Shown here piece by piece: positions 31,686-45,045 of a stretch of 64,000 nucleotides of DNA. The DNA is from Salvator merianae. Lineage: Eukaryota; Chordata; Lepidosauria; Squamata; Teiidae. The translations under genes were made by a program, and so were the position numbers. Every line of letters starts with the position of its first letter. Positions within the stretch are counted from its first letter, which is position 1. The notes beneath the pieces were generated by a model. That model was not told the DNA's origin and ran no database searches. It was given only the letters and a program-made list of their open reading frames with translations. Location of the stretch: the NCBI GenBank assembly GCA_003586115.2, contig QVOM02000073.1, positions 29,401,298-29,465,297 on the forward strand, given 5' to 3'.

Positions 31686-33877
31686 TATCCTGGTGTTAAG
31701 CCATTGTCAAATAATTATTTTCCAATTCTTATTTAAGTTAAGACATGGAATGATTGTGTGTTATCTTCAGTATTAACCAAAGGTCTCCAGAAACGGAGAC
31801 AGACTTCCTCTGGGGACAGAAGAACTGTTGAAAGTAGACCCTTCACACAACACTTGCTCATATTCAGCAGCTTGGTTTATGGGAGCTGAGTTATATTGTG
31901 TACAGCAGTATAAGCAAGGATAACACAGCAAAAAGTTTTGTTTCTACATTCATCAGTTTTGTTTAAACTGCAAATAAAGGATAAATTTAAAGCAGTACAG
32001 TGGCAAGTAAAACCAGGTATCTGTTCCAATCTTTCCCAGAGACATTGGTTTTGTAAATCTGTCCTCATATATATTTGAGTATTTTATTATAATACTGCCT
32101 TCTGATACAAATTCTCCCAAAAACATGAAGCTTAGGGTGCTGTGCCATTAAAGGCCAGGGTATGCCAATGTACAGACCTTTCCAGATTGGATAATATAAG
32201 GAAACGGACCAGAGAATCTGAATCCCTGTACCAGACCAGAATCCATTTTGGTGCACCAGATTCCATGCTGGAAAAGTCAGGCCTTGATACAAAAGGACAA
32301 GGAAAGTATTGTGAAACATTCTGTTCCTGCCTAAAGCAAGGGCCTGGAACAGAGACATCTGTATAAGCAAAGCTGAATCAGAAGGAGGCCCATCCTCAGG
32401 AGGAAATAATCTATTTAAATGGCTTGGTAATAACTGGTATTTACTTTGGGCAGAATCTAAAAAGAAATGCTGGAAGAGCTATTGGCATCCCAAAGCAGTC
32501 TTTTGTTAAATTACATCTCTTAGTAAACATCTGGAAGAAGCCTCTCAGGAATGCCATCCTGCAACAATGGGATTTATTTGGGAATGCGTACCAACCTCAA
32601 TTGGCTTAAGCTCTGAGATGTCATTCTTTTGCCCAGGACACATCATCCTTATTGTGTATGTAGGAAAAATCTGGCTAACAGAAAACAACACAATTGTCTG
32701 GCTGACAAAACTGTTGTTTGCTTTATTAAAAGTTAATCAGAATGCCCTCAACAACTTGATCAGGGCATGGATAAAACTTGATCACTCTTAATGTCACCCA
32801 AGCATGCACACAAATGACATTACACAAGCATATCCTTTGCACATGCCCCCTTCCCTCACAGGTAGAAGAATCTCCACCTCTTTCATAGTGAAACACAACC
32901 TCTCATGTGTCACTCTGCCTCTAGAATAAGTCTAAGATCAGGGTCAGCCTCCCTTTGTCTAGATCAGGATAACACTCAGCTCCAGGAAGCACAGTTTCCG
33001 CCACCCAACTGCATCCATGATCCATGCTGCTGCCATTCACAAGTGCTCCTGCACTACCACAAGATGATCTTCTCTTCTCTGCTTCACCTGCCACTTCCTA
33101 CTTGGATTGTTGTTTCAAGCCAAAGCAGCTTTGCAGCCCAGACTCTTTTGCCTTGGCTGAGGCAATCAAATTGCAAAGGGACTGTAACTTTGTGGCAGAT
33201 CTAGGAAGCAGTGATCTTCAGTTGCACTAGATTCCTTTTGCCCTTGGATACTTTACCAGATTCAGAGACCCATCTAAACAGCAAAAACCCTGCTGTCAAG
33301 TTCTTCTTCACCTCTGAGGGTGAGACTCATGTGCTCCTGGTTTATCTAGATTCTCTCTGAGATTGCTTTGGGTAGGTTTAGGCACATTTTACCCATCTGT
33401 TTCACTTCTGTTAGGCTTTATTCACCAAACCCATCAAAATTGTCCTTAAATGACTCTGGTTTGTTCACAAGAAAGACACTGCTTTTCCTGGTTCAGCCTG
33501 ATGCATGCACAGTGAATCCCCATGAGAGAGACCTCTACAGGGCTAGCCAACTGCTGCATTGCATTTGCCTGTGTATTCCCTACCTTTTGAGTCTGTCATC
33601 TGATTCCTGCCAAAATTGATGTTTGCAGGATTTGATACTTTTTAAAAGCCTTCCCCTGTATTTCAATAAAATGTTTTTATTTGTTTTAAAAGAATTTTAT
33701 ATCTGAGGAGGTTTTTGTGCTGTCTGTCCTTTATTTTGCAGTTTACTTGGGTGATTTGTCATTTTTAAAAGACCCTGAATTTTAGAGCTTGCGACTGGGT
33801 AGAGCTATTTTCCCTAATTAAACCAGTATATCCCACACTACTCCTCTTAACACATCCATTGAACAATTAGAGACTGT
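31686..33877. other. Unassigned non-coding sequence
   Basis: About 2.2 kb with no recognised gene. An AATAAA-containing stretch near 33,665 follows a long C/T-rich region but there is no coding frame before it, so I do not call a 3' exon. Confidence 0.45.
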
Positions 33878-33962
33878 GACTGCATTCACATGTAGCAAAA
33901 GAAACATCTCAGAAGTGCCTAAGAGACAGTAGCATGTTCTTAATTGAGTGTGAATGCAACCT
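33878..33962. mobile_element. Short MITE, family A-like (about 85 bp)
   Basis: Ends are CTGCATTCACATG and the inverse of GTGTGAATGCAAC. After the left end comes TAGCAAAAGAAACATCTCAG, resembling the subterminal part of family A (TAGCAAAAAAAA...). Confidence 0.5.
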
Positions 33963-33975
33963 GTGCTGTATGTTA

Positions 33976-34456
33976 GGGCCTCTTTGCATTTGCTAGTGCT
34001 CTGCATCAGCAAGTGTACTAAAGGCCTCCCTGCTGCATGTTAGTGCAGAGTAGGTGAGGCCCCAGCTGCTGCTAGTGTGCTCTATCCACACAGTACAAAA
34101 CATAATCCAGCCCAGGAGGCTCCTGATCTGGATTGCCAGTACAACATGACATTGAGGTCTACCAATGTAACAGGGGAGGTAAATCTGGATCACGGAGATG
34201 TGCAGAAGGTGCACACCTCTATGTTCCAGTTTACAGGGGGGCAGTTTTGGTGACATACCTTATTGCACTTCTGAAATGGGTCTCCCATGGGTTCTGAGAC
34301 CAGGAATTTGGGGCTGGTGTAGAGGGTAGCCAAGAATATACCATTTCTGTGAAGACAGTGTTGTTCATCTCTAAGACCAATCTGCCACAGTCATGGACAA
34401 ACTGTGTGGTCTGGAACAGCTGATCCAGAACAATAAAGGTAAATGCAGAAAGGCCC
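33976..34456. mobile_element. MITE with GGGCCTCTTTGCATTTGC ends (about 480 bp)
   Basis: Left end GGGCCTCTTTGCATTTGCTA pairs with the inverse of GGTAAATGCAGAAAGGCCC at the right end. Style resembles family B ends. No coding capacity and no clear TSD. Confidence 0.55.
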
Positions 34457-35395
34457 ATAGAATTTCACCATAGTCATTATATAACAGAAAACATAAACTG
34501 ATAGGACTGTAAAGTTGATGCCCCAAGGCTTACTGCTAGGGTCCTGATGAAGCAATTGCAGAGTCTACCATTAAATGTATGGCATTCAGAAAACAGAATT
34601 CAGTGCCGGTGAAGAGCAACTAAGCTGAGAGACAGTGGCTAGTGGCTGCTTAAATCAAATTTTACTAGTAGTCCTTGAGTAATATAGTTCAGTTTGATAT
34701 ACAATACTGTATACACATATATAAGAAGTTTAAATTAAAGTCCAGAAATGTATCCTTAAACAATCTGATCTGTTTGGAAACTTACACCAAAAGTTTTACT
34801 AGAGTGTTCTTAAGGAAGACAGAAAACCCTATCTGCATTATATGTTATCTTTGGGTTTTGATTGAACAAAATAAAAGAAAGATACTGGCATGCTGTTAAT
34901 AAAAGGAGATGGAAAAGCAATTTATAATTCTTGATAAAAACTACAGTGGTGTATAATCTCTATTGCATTTATACCACAGGGTCAGAAAAGTTAATGGCAA
35001 AGGATCTTCTGATATTTCTTCTCTAAAACAGTGGAATGGAACACATCTGGTAGAGTTAGCACACATTTTATGCAATGTTTTGAGATTGTAAGAGACAAGA
35101 AGTAACCAGTTATCCTGAGGCTTAAAACCTTGAGTCTGGGCTGAATTTACATCACCATTCCCTGTCAGAAATGCATTGCATTAAACTCTGACTAGCCTGT
35201 GTATATTCTGTGAATCTGAGGGTATTTGGTGAGAAACTATAGTGAGCAAACTTCTTCCTCAAGGAGTCTTTCCATGCTGTTTGAAAATGGACCCAGGCCA
35301 TCAATAATGAATTCTCATTTCTAGGTTCAAATTCCACATTCAGATTTTGACCTTTACAACTCCCATCCCCAGTTCCAAATCAGGGCTGGTAACGA
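34457..35395. other. Unassigned non-coding sequence
   Basis: No recognisable gene. A GGTTCAAATTCC box at about 35,326 resembles a pol III B box, but no A box or tRNA-like head is evident upstream. Confidence 0.4.
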
Positions 35396-35577
35396 TGGCC
35401 CTTTCTGCACTTGGCCTTATTCCAGATTATATCTCAGAATAGGGACCTGCCATCTACATGCTAGTGCAGACTATGGTAGGCCCTGGACAAGACCTTTCAT
35501 AGTTTGCATTAGCATGTGGATAGCAGGTCTCTAGTCTGGGATATAATCCACAATAAGGCCAAGTGCAGAAAGGGCCA
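35396..35577. mobile_element. MITE family B, copy 3 (182 bp)
   Basis: Ends TGGCCCTTTCTGCACTTGGC and the inverse of GCCAAGTGCAGAAAGGGCCA are perfect inverse copies over 20 bp. It is the best-preserved of the three copies and shares its interior with copy 2. Confidence 0.8.
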
Positions 35578-37531
35578 TTCTTAGGCCTTGAGGAATTGCT
35601 CCCAAGAATGTGGATTGCACTGACTTTAATGGAGAAATTTGCTATAGGGGCCAGATTTTCATGACAAGGAGGTTGTATTATGATCGTGCCCCAAATAACT
35701 TCAGAGCAGCAGGGTTCATTCCCCTCTTTTAGGCTGGTGTATGCTCCCTGCCAGGACCACCAAAAGCTGAACTGTGGATGTTTATATGCTTGTGCGGACA
35801 TGTGCGGACACTCATTCCACTAAGGGCTGAACTCTGCTGCTGAAATCAATATCTTGGGCTAAGGAGGGATCCATGTCATCTCTCTACCTGTGAGTTTTTT
35901 GAGATTTTCTGTTGCTGTTAAGATTTGGGGACACCCTAATCACTGCAATATACCATTGTTTTCTGGGATATGATTACCTGGCCTTGGTACCTTAATCTGC
36001 CCATAATGTCCTTCTTAGCTTGTCCAAGGCAGCATTTCTGCTTGATTATCCCATTTTTCTGGGTTCTCTTTTGAGTGATTGCCAGTGCTGCTAGTTTCAT
36101 GTATTTGAGTGAAGTTTGCCAAAGCTCCCCAAAACCTCTCCAGACTGAGCTATTTAACCCATTTGAGTGAGTCTTCAATGTGTGTGTTGCCCATCAAGAC
36201 ATCCCTGATATTTGGACATTGTCCCAGCCTGAAAGAGTTCTAAAAGGTAATATAGTCCCTTCTTTCTCCTTTTCCGCATCTTTCTCTGTAAAAGAAAATG
36301 AACCTTCCTCTTCTGATAAGAAAGGGGAGCAGTGACTCAACAGACCCCCCAATTGATTGGACTTTTAGTTAATTACAAGATGGAATTTGAGTTAGGGAAA
36401 TCAAGGGGCATAATTGATTGAGGGAAAAGGGATGTGATTAGTCTCCTACACTGTTGCTCCTTGACAATTTATTTGGCATTTCTAGTTAACTGCAACACAT
36501 CTTAATTGGTTGATTTTCCCCCAATTCCTCCAATCAAATCACCACTTTCCTTTCTCACTTGAAGCCTGCTGCTGCCATTAAAATCCTCACTAAAGTGATA
36601 CTTTACTACTTGCTATTTGAGTTACCTACTACTGTTACAAATTTCTCCAAGTTTTACTCTGTGTCTGTAAATAGAAGTTGCTGTTCAGGTTTTACTCCAT
36701 TCTAATAAAATAATTGTATTACTATAAGCCTGACTCATGTTCTACCTCAGAGATCAGCTACCAGTGGTAGAAGGACATTAAACTAGATAAATTAAGGGTA
36801 TTTCCAGTTATGATTGGGGGCACCTAAAAAAACATCTCTGCCACTACATTTCCACAGGGGGAAGAATAGGCACCTTGCAGCAAATATGTTCCCCATTTGT
36901 GGGTGTGGTCACCATATGGGTTGTCTGTTCTCTCTATCACCACAGTGATAAGAGCAGTGAATGGGGAATTCTGGTTTAGGGGAAAAAACTCTCCCGGTCA
37001 TCCTCTAAGAACAGAATCTTTTAGGCTATTGGCTTTAAAAAAGGGCAATTAACTGGGATGGACCATGTAAAAATGACGCAGAGAAAAGATCAAGTCAAAA
37101 CAGTGTTTCCAATAAAAACAATTATTTCTTCATTCAAAACACAAGAAAAGTAGAAGCAGAGCAAAAACATAGGCAGAAACAATGCAATGTGCTAGAATAT
37201 GAGACCAAAGTGGGGAGAGGGTATTAAAATGCATAGGGAAACCCTGCTAATCTTCTGAGGCTAAGTCAGTAATAACAAAGAAGAAAAACATAATCACAAA
37301 AAAGTACAACACAATATTTAAAGTACTTAGCTGTTTTCTCTTCCCAAGGACATATATATTTACCTATCCTTTGATCCGATGGGCTGCAGAGAAGAGAGAT
37401 AAGAGAACCAGGAGGCAGAGGGGAAAGACAAACAAATGTGGAGAGGGGAGGAAGCACACAGCAGGTCCAGGAAGCAAGGGCAAGACAGCAAGATTTTCAA
37501 AAGTCATAGGTTTTATAGTCTGGTCTAGATG
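35578..37531. other. Unassigned non-coding sequence
   Basis: About 2 kb without recognisable genes or bounded repeats. Confidence 0.45.
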
Positions 37532-37543
37532 GGGGGGGGGGGG
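37532..37543. repeat. G12 homopolymer
   Basis: Twelve consecutive G residues; a possible error hotspot. Confidence 0.85.
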
Positions 37544-37900
37544 AGAGAAGTATTCAGGATTGGTTACCTGGACTTCGTGAAAAGGATGCTGGGAATCAGT
37601 GGGAGGGCAATGGATGCCAGCTACTATGTGCTATGGAGAATAACGCTGGGAGGGGCCAGGGGCAGTGAAGGTCTCATGCTCAGTGTAACTCTAGGTCAGG
37701 AACTCAGCAAATGATTCATTAACATATGGACATTGACTAGCCAAAAGAAATAGAAAGGCCTTCCTGATGAGTAATCAAGACAGGTAAGCAAGATATTTAC
37801 CTACTATTTTTTGTTAAACATTGCAGTTTGCCAATATTTTGTAATGACAAAAATTATACCTTTTAGATATCTTTTGGTATTTTTATCAGAGTGTATTGGT
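37544..37900. other. Unassigned non-coding sequence
   Basis: No recognisable gene or repeat. Confidence 0.4.
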
Positions 37901-37962
37901 ATACATATATATATATATATATATATATATGCATATACATACACACACACACACACACACAG
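37901..37962. repeat. (AT)n(AC)n microsatellite
   Basis: About 13 AT units followed by about 10 AC units after a short mixed bridge. Confidence 0.93.
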
Positions 37963-39516
37963 AGTCTACTGAGGTTTATTTGTTCTGAAGAAAGCTAACA
38001 AGCCTTTTTAACACTGATATGCAGATGTGCTTCCTTATAGGCAGAAGAGAGGGAGAGCCAAAGGGAAATTTCACAATAGCTTGTGCATTTTAAAATTGAG
38101 TTTCCAAGATGGCACAGGAATCCAGGCCACTGCTGTTCCATTTCCTGTACTTTTATGTGCCCACCCTGATACAAAGTTGCTTACGCCTTATGTACCAAAG
38201 TGTGTATACATTTATATTTAATACGGCTATCTCATAACAATAGTCACCTTGGATTGCTGCTCAAGATGATGCCTCCATCTCCTGAAATGGAAATGCAGAG
38301 GTGTCTTTTGGAATGGCAATCACGGTGCCTCCCCAAAGGAGTCCACGTGGAAGCCAGTTCCTTCAGCAAGTGAACACCGAGAGCTGGCCTAAACTAGTAA
38401 TGCTAATCCACCCAGTGCTCTATTCACTTTATATCATAATTTAAAAATAAATGATTTTAAATTATTTATTTTCAGTCTTTAGGATGTTCTCTGAATAGCA
38501 GAGTCCAAGAAATAAACAGGATGGAACGTTTAGTGCTGGCATGCTATTCATGCTATTAGGGACAGAATCCAATATGCAGAGTTTCTTCTGTGCTCATCCT
38601 TCTTTGTAAAAAAAAAAACAAAAAAAACTTTGATAACATTTGCACAACAGAGCCAAAGATACAAGTAGATCTCCCCTCCCTCCCACCCTTCCTTTGTTTT
38701 GATAAAAATGCTATTCTTACTGAAATGCAACAATTTCCTATACTATTCAGCCAACAAATAATATTTACTGTAAGGAACATGTATTTAAGTACATATATAA
38801 ATAAGCAAGTGAAATAATGATTTTTTTTTATTAGAAACAGACATGAAATTTTGTTAAATATTAAATAATTAATCTTTGCAAGCCGAGATATCTTGGCAAT
38901 TCTCTCCATATATAATATAAGCTACTTTATAACTTGTACAATGATATAATGCATTCATTATTCTACATCTATAGCAGCAATTCTAATTATATTCCATCTT
39001 CTTGATTGTAAAATCCTATCTTCCAGATAGTGTCGGACAATGTTTATTTTTCTTTTAGTATTTACTTTGCTTTTGTACATATTAAATGCTTCATTGAAAA
39101 TACTTAATTTGATCGTATGATTTGCTTTTAAAAAGCTAACATTAATGTCTTAACTTAGCGGCTATTGACTTTTTCATTAAAATGTATTAGGAAATTATAA
39201 TGTTTAATAGGTTAATTATTTATGAGTGCCTGTTTTTGGCCAATGCAACCTTTTAAGGCAGCTGTCAATAAAATCCACTCAAGCCTGTAGTAGTAACAGT
39301 GAAATATTGTGGTGATGAAGGTGATGCATATTTTTTCTTCCATGAAAGAAGAGAGAAGGAGTTGGAAGTGACTGGTATCAAGGATCTCAACATCCCAAAT
39401 GGGTGCATCAGTATTAGAAACACTTCTTGTTCCTTTCATATAAAATTTAATTAGCAAATTTACACTGCGCATCAAAGAAAAACATAAGCAAAGTAAAGAA
39501 AAATAGTGCTATATCT
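37963..39516. other. Unassigned non-coding sequence
   Basis: No gene is recognised. AT-rich throughout. The passage near 38,265-38,380 (GCCTCCATCTCCTGAAATGG) loosely recalls repeat family E. Confidence 0.45.
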
Positions 39517-39600
39517 CCAGTCATTTATTTACTTGATTTATATCCTACCCCATTGTCCAGAGTCCTTGGGGGCTCACTTAATGGAATAGGCACCCAATAA
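39517..39600 (-). mobile_element. L2-type LINE tail (antisense)
   Basis: Minus strand reads AATGGGGTAGGATATAAATC followed by AAGTAAATAAATGACTG, the conserved L2 terminus and a degraded tail repeat. Confidence 0.6.
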
Positions 39601-39639
39601 TCTGCCTTCTGCCAACAAGTGTCCATTTGAGGTAGTAGA

Positions 39640-39875
39640 AATGTTCCACAGAAATTGCACTGCCCCATTGTAGGTCACAATTGCCAGTTCAAGAGTGATC
39701 TTTGGAGGGCATGATTTTGCTGCCTTCAACAGAAGTGTCATGCTCAAAAGTGAAGATGAGAAGGTATCATTTTCAGTGGAGATCATGACATCTCCCCCAT
39801 GTGCCAGTTATAAAGTTGCCTCCATTCTGAAGTGGAGACACAGCCTAAATTTAATAACACTAATTTTTTATTACA
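39640..39875 (+). repeat. Dispersed repeat family E, copy 1
   Basis: Shares an ordered series of blocks with 55,985-56,210: TTTGGAGGGCATGATTTTGC, ATTTTCAGTG, a CCTCC...CATG block, and AAGTGGAGACACAGCCTA. No coding capacity. Ends and class are undefined. Confidence 0.6.
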
Positions 39876-40418
39876 TGTCTCAGAATTTTGTGTAGAACAA
39901 CCCTACTTTTATTTGGATAGCAAGCAGTAAAACACAATTAAAAACAAAAGAAAATAATATTTCTGAATCCTTGCAACATTTAAGAGCTTGATTCTTTCAC
40001 TTTACCTATTCTCCTTGTGTGGTATATTTTACCAAGTCACTTGAAAAGAGGATGGGTTTCTGAGAAGTGTCTCTCTAGAGCCTTGAATACATTGAGATTT
40101 CCCTGTTCCTACATAGGGGGGGATGGTGACAAACCATGTTGCTTCTTTTTTAGTGTTTTGTAAACTTCCCAAAGAAAGTGTATTTCATTTATGTATGCTA
40201 CAGCACACTCCTAAACTTCCCCCACTCCCCAAGGAATAAGCAGGGGAATGAACTTCTAAGTAAATAAGTAAATCACAAATAAATAAATTGAAATCAACAA
40301 ATAATAGTTGTTGCTGTACATTCACTCTGCTTATCTTAACAAAAAGAAAATTGCTGCAATAAGGAATGTGTGGCCATCAGTTCTATCTTATACAGCTATA
40401 ATATGGATAGAATCCTAT
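39876..40418. other. Unassigned non-coding sequence
   Basis: Contains a degenerate TAAA-rich patch near 40,255-40,290; otherwise nothing recognisable. Confidence 0.4.
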
Positions 40419-40482
40419 GGAAGGAAGGAAGGAAGGAAGGAAGGAAGGAAGGAAGGAAGGAAGGAAGGAAGGAAGGAAGGAA
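40419..40482. repeat. (GGAA)16 microsatellite
   Basis: About 16 perfect GGAA units. Long GGAA arrays can bind ETS-family factors in other vertebrates; no regulatory role is shown here. Confidence 0.95.
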
Positions 40483-42364
40483 GAGAGAAAACTGGGAGTA
40501 ATAAATGATCTTACCTTCTCTTGGAATAGGGACAAAATAATTATTGTAAGCTTTGACTTTATATGGAAGTCAAATCATTAGAATGCATTTCCTTATATTC
40601 AGGTTTTGCTTTGCGAAATTCACACTTTATGTTTTGCTCTCCTGTGCTACTTATTATATCAAAGCACCTTGCCTGCACCAAACCAGGCTTCAGTCCACAG
40701 ATGGTGTTACCCAGTTTAATACAAACAATATTGGCCGGTGGGTGGGGGGGTGAGGAGGAGGACCAGGAGAAGGAGGAAGTATTCAGGCATGTTGGCTGTT
40801 ACACCTAATATGCCCCCCTACCTAAACAGGGAAAATCCCATAGTAGGAATTCCAGGGTCTGACATTATTTCTGAAATTCCTTCAATTCTACTGCATATGA
40901 AGAAGAATTTTATGGCTCTAATCCAGAATAATGTCATGCATAGATTTTTGTTCACTTCTGAGGTTCTACTCTAATTTCCAATATGGACTGTGCCTGCACA
41001 TGATGCAGGAGATGTCCTGAAGGTAAGCACTTTGGCAAAGGATCCTTGACTGCCACATTGAAAGCTCATGGCAGAGTGGGTGCACTGGGTGTGTGAGGTT
41101 TGCACAACCCCTGCCCAATCATCCATCAGGCATCCTGGAAAAGTGCTCATATGAGGACTGTAAAAGAAGAGTTGTAGTAACTGCCCATACAGTACTACTA
41201 CTCTTCTGGTGCCACTACGGACAATTGTATGACTTACCTCAGTCACCTTTGCTGCTGCTTCCATAGGGAATGAAAGTTCCTGGGGTCAGAGACAGCAGAA
41301 GGTATGTAATAAGTAAGCCACTGCTTTTAAGAACAGTGCTAGGATTGTAGTACTCTTCTTACCTCACTGCACAGCTTTAATCTTGGTAAAGTGCTGCCAA
41401 CAGCCTCTTATAGATCCTAAGTTTCCCCCTTCTTTTTACAGTTTCACAAAAAGAAATGAAAGCACCTGCACTAATTGTGTTCCAAAATGAACTAGTAAAT
41501 AATCCTCACATTTGAAGAACCCAGATGTATTTCTATCAATTATTCCTACACAAGAAACACTGAGTCCTCTCTCCCACTAGCTGAAATTTCACACAGTCAA
41601 TGTGAAATGCATTGATTCAGATAGTTTGTAAGATGGATAGATAAGATAGAAAGTTATAGATACGGATACAGATAAAAGTACAGTGAAATATCAAATATGA
41701 TCGTAAAGCACATGTACTCACTACAGTTAAAGCACATTAAGTTGGCTGGACTGCAAGCATTTATGAATTGTCATTTCATATTGAAAATTTATGTACATAT
41801 CACAGGTATAAATTGCCCCCCAAATCTTGAATTGGATTTGGTTTGATGGAAAGTATATTTCAAATTTGTTCCTTCTTTATTTATTGTCTGTGCTCTTAAG
41901 CAATTGATTTCACCAGCAAGAATGAACTGCAGTTTTGCCCCAACCTGTCAATAACATTTTTTTCTCTGTATGGCAAATACATTAATTTGAATGCTAGATT
42001 GGATAGACTATAATAAGTCAGATCAGGCTATCTGAAAAACATCACGGTGCCCTTCATAATTCTGCATCCAACAAAAACTTGATGTGAGGAAAAGAAATCC
42101 TGTTTTGTGTTTGTCAACCCACAGTTATTCTGATTTTGGTAGGCAATCAGTCACTGTGGTCAAGCTAACCAAAATATAAAGACAAAACTTGAACAGTGTA
42201 ATAAAACATTATATTTATAAAGATATAGGTATGATATATGAACAAAAAACTAAATAATCAAATATGTGATCAAAAAGCACAGAACACATAAAGCATGCAA
42301 TTATATTCTAAACAATAATAAAACAAGCCTATAACGAAAAGGATTAGTTTGTACTCCAGGGCAG
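40483..42364. other. Unassigned non-coding sequence
   Basis: No gene is recognised. A degenerate GATA-rich patch lies at 41,630-41,680. GGGAATGAAAGTTCCTGGGG near 41,268 belongs to the loose group of MITE-interior phrases. Confidence 0.45.
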
Positions 42365-42396
42365 ATTCTGCATGGTCCTTTAGGACCATGCAGAAT
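42365..42396. repeat. Perfect 32-bp palindrome
   Basis: ATTCTGCATGGTCCT is followed by TT and then its exact inverse, a 15-bp stem with a 2-nt loop. It may be two fused terminal repeats of a MITE (compare CTTTCTGCA-type ends elsewhere). Confidence 0.9.
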
Positions 42397-44609
42397 GTCT
42401 CTCAGGAACATTGTGTCCGTTCACCAAAACAGGACAGAAGAAACACAGCCTCTTGAGGAGCATTTTGGCCAAATAATGTCAGCAGGTGGCTCATTCTCTG
42501 GCAGAAAGGTGGCCCCAGGGAGTGTGCCAATTGGAGCCTGTTTTAACATAATCTCCAGCCATTTCTATGCCTATAGAGTGCACAAAGCCAGATGCCATGT
42601 CACCAGGCTTCTGGAAATGGCCCATTTCTGTGCATCCAAGAAAAATACACAGAACAGTAACTTAGGAGGCTGGGAACTTTCATTACGGTCTCCAGAGTTG
42701 TGATGGAACCATTGGCTGCTGCTCTGGTCTTGGTCCAGACTGAGTAGTCTAGGCCAAGACCAGCTTCCACCACCTTACCACAGCATGCAGTGCAGAAGTT
42801 GCCCAGGACTCCAAGTGAAACCAAGAGGTCTTCAGCCAGGTGAATAATTTTTAACCATTTGATGGTACGGAATCTTGAGCCAGAGGAAGAAAGTGCATCA
42901 AAATGTTCCCAGATAGAAACAGGCTCAACAGTCCAAATGATGGTTTGACCAAAATGCCTTCCTTAGTGGATAGAATATAATTAGTATATCACAAACCTAG
43001 AACATTAAAATGAAAGTTTCTGAAGTCATAGATACTCTAGCTTCTTAGTCATCTGACTTTGGTAGGCAAACAAGACCAGACAGTTCAATCTACTTTAATT
43101 TGTTTTGTCTTCTCTTTCAGTAAAAATCAAATATTTGGCTGCATTCCCAGAGGGAAGGATGCTGCTTGGGGCTGGAGTGATTCATGTGAGTTGAACATAA
43201 GACTCCACAGGGATGGAATGCATGGAGAACCAATGTTATGTACCTCCCAGCAGTTTCTGCTCTAGAAACTTCACCTGTGGAAAAGCCATCTTACAGCAAT
43301 GAGGTTCTTACCTGGGCCACTTTTGTGGAGAACCAGAAATGTCCCCAGAAGTTTGGTTTTTGCTTTTGGTCTGGCACAAAAGCAGCCCAGCTGAACATAA
43401 GGATAGTAAATTGCCTCACTGGTCCTCTGACGTTCCACACACAAGGAAATTAAGGTGGCTGAGCTGGCACACATGACCCTGAAAGTTGTCCAACAAACAT
43501 TGCAGATAAGTCAATCCCGAGGGCAAATGGGACAGCCCAGGACCCCATTGGGGTAGCTGCATGTAATCACCACCCAAGAGGCATCCAAATGTTTGGAATC
43601 TTAAGACTTATGTCAACTGTAGGTTTTCCTAAAGCACCCTTGTGAGCTTGAATTGAGATCTAACATAAGATTGAAAAAAAAAAATGATCAGAACCATCCA
43701 TTTGATAGAGACTACTGGCCTATCCATAACTTTTTCATTCATGGCCATGGATTTTGCATTACTACATGGATAAAAGTATTGAAAACTTCTCAAGAATGCA
43801 TGCAAGAGGAGGAAGTGATGGGCAAAGTAGTAACTTTTAGAAAACCAATAACTGATATTAGATCCTTTGGGGAATAAGAAAATAAGACAAAAAGGACACA
43901 CTTGCATATGGTTTACTATCATTGAAGCTGCCAGTGTATATTTTCACAGAGTGAAGTATGACAGTTCCATGAATCTGTGATGATGCAGTAGTATCTCAAG
44001 AAAAAATGCCTTCTGAGGGACACAAGGATTTGCCACATACTTCAGCAATCAGAAGACTTACTGGCATGCAACTTGAAATGCCACAAACAGAAGACAATAA
44101 TTGGACTGCATATCCTCAATGGGAGATAAAGGCACCTGCTGGGCAGAAAAAGTTGATCCATCCTCATGGCCTGTACCTCTCCCACTTAAAAATGTCAAAG
44201 CCAGGGAATGAAAGTTCTCGGCCTTCAAAAATACAGCTTGATCCTGTTTTATGATGTATACAAAATGATTTTGGAAGTTAGCCATTTTTGGTGTGTCAGG
44301 CAACAGAGGCGCGCAGAGTATAGGGCAAGAAGGTTGCTTGCCCAACCACTATCCATCCACTTGAGAGTGATGAGCATTCTCAGAATCATTCTTCCTGCTG
44401 TGCCTCAAGTCCTCACCAGGTGAAAAGCACACCTGGTGGATACAGACTCTGGATCTCTCAATTCTGAATATTAGTAGATATATCCTCTTTTCAGAAAAAT
44501 GTTTATTTTTCCTTTTGAGTTTTGTCAGCAACTGGTTAACTGACTACATATAATTACTACACATGTACCCAATAAGCACAGGATCTACTTGAAAGTTTGA
44601 AATACAAAT
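42397..44609. other. Unassigned non-coding sequence
   Basis: About 2.2 kb without recognised genes. The phrase GGGAATGAAAGTTCTCGGCC (about 44,203) again resembles the MITE-interior group. Confidence 0.45.
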
Positions 44610-44632
44610 ACACACACACACACACACACACA
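44610..44632. repeat. (CA)n microsatellite
   Basis: About 11 CA units. Confidence 0.9.
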
Positions 44633-45009
44633 AATAATGCAGAATGTTCTTTCTGTGTTTTGGAGAAATGACACAGCTTACTCAGGAAGTTTTGTGTTCA
44701 TTTCAGTGTCCATTTCATTTTCATGGAATTAAGAACTTTATGGAGTGAAACTTTTATGTCACTGCCTTCAATGGAGGCACCTTGGAGCATCACTCCAAAG
44801 ACTGCCTCCTTGCTTCAAAATGGAGACAATGAAATGTCCTGTCAGGCAGCAATTGCAGTACTTCATCACGCATTTCAAATGAAATCACCTCTCCCTGTAA
44901 GTGAACACCTGGTCTTAAATTTGTTAAGTAGTATTCAAGTGGTATCAAACCATTGGCATATGATTTTAGTATAAAATCAGAATAGAATTGTAGCAAATAA
45001 TATTGTAGC
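44633..45009. other. Unassigned non-coding sequence
   Basis: CTTGCTTCAAAATGGAGACA near 44,812 loosely resembles family E blocks; no gene recognised. Confidence 0.35.
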
Positions 45010-45011
45010 AA

Positions 45012-45044
<33 letters not shown>

Positions 45045-45045
45045 A
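45010..45045. repeat. (TA)n microsatellite
   Basis: About 17 TA units with one TG interruption. Confidence 0.9.

Noticed and set aside
33360..33700. 3' exon/UTR of a host gene (AATAAA near 33,665)
   Set aside because: No coding frame with recognisable protein precedes it, and isolated AATAAA is expected by chance in AT-rich DNA.
35320..35345. tRNA-derived SINE (GGTTCAAATTCC B-box-like motif)
   Set aside because: No A box at the right distance, no cloverleaf and no tail.
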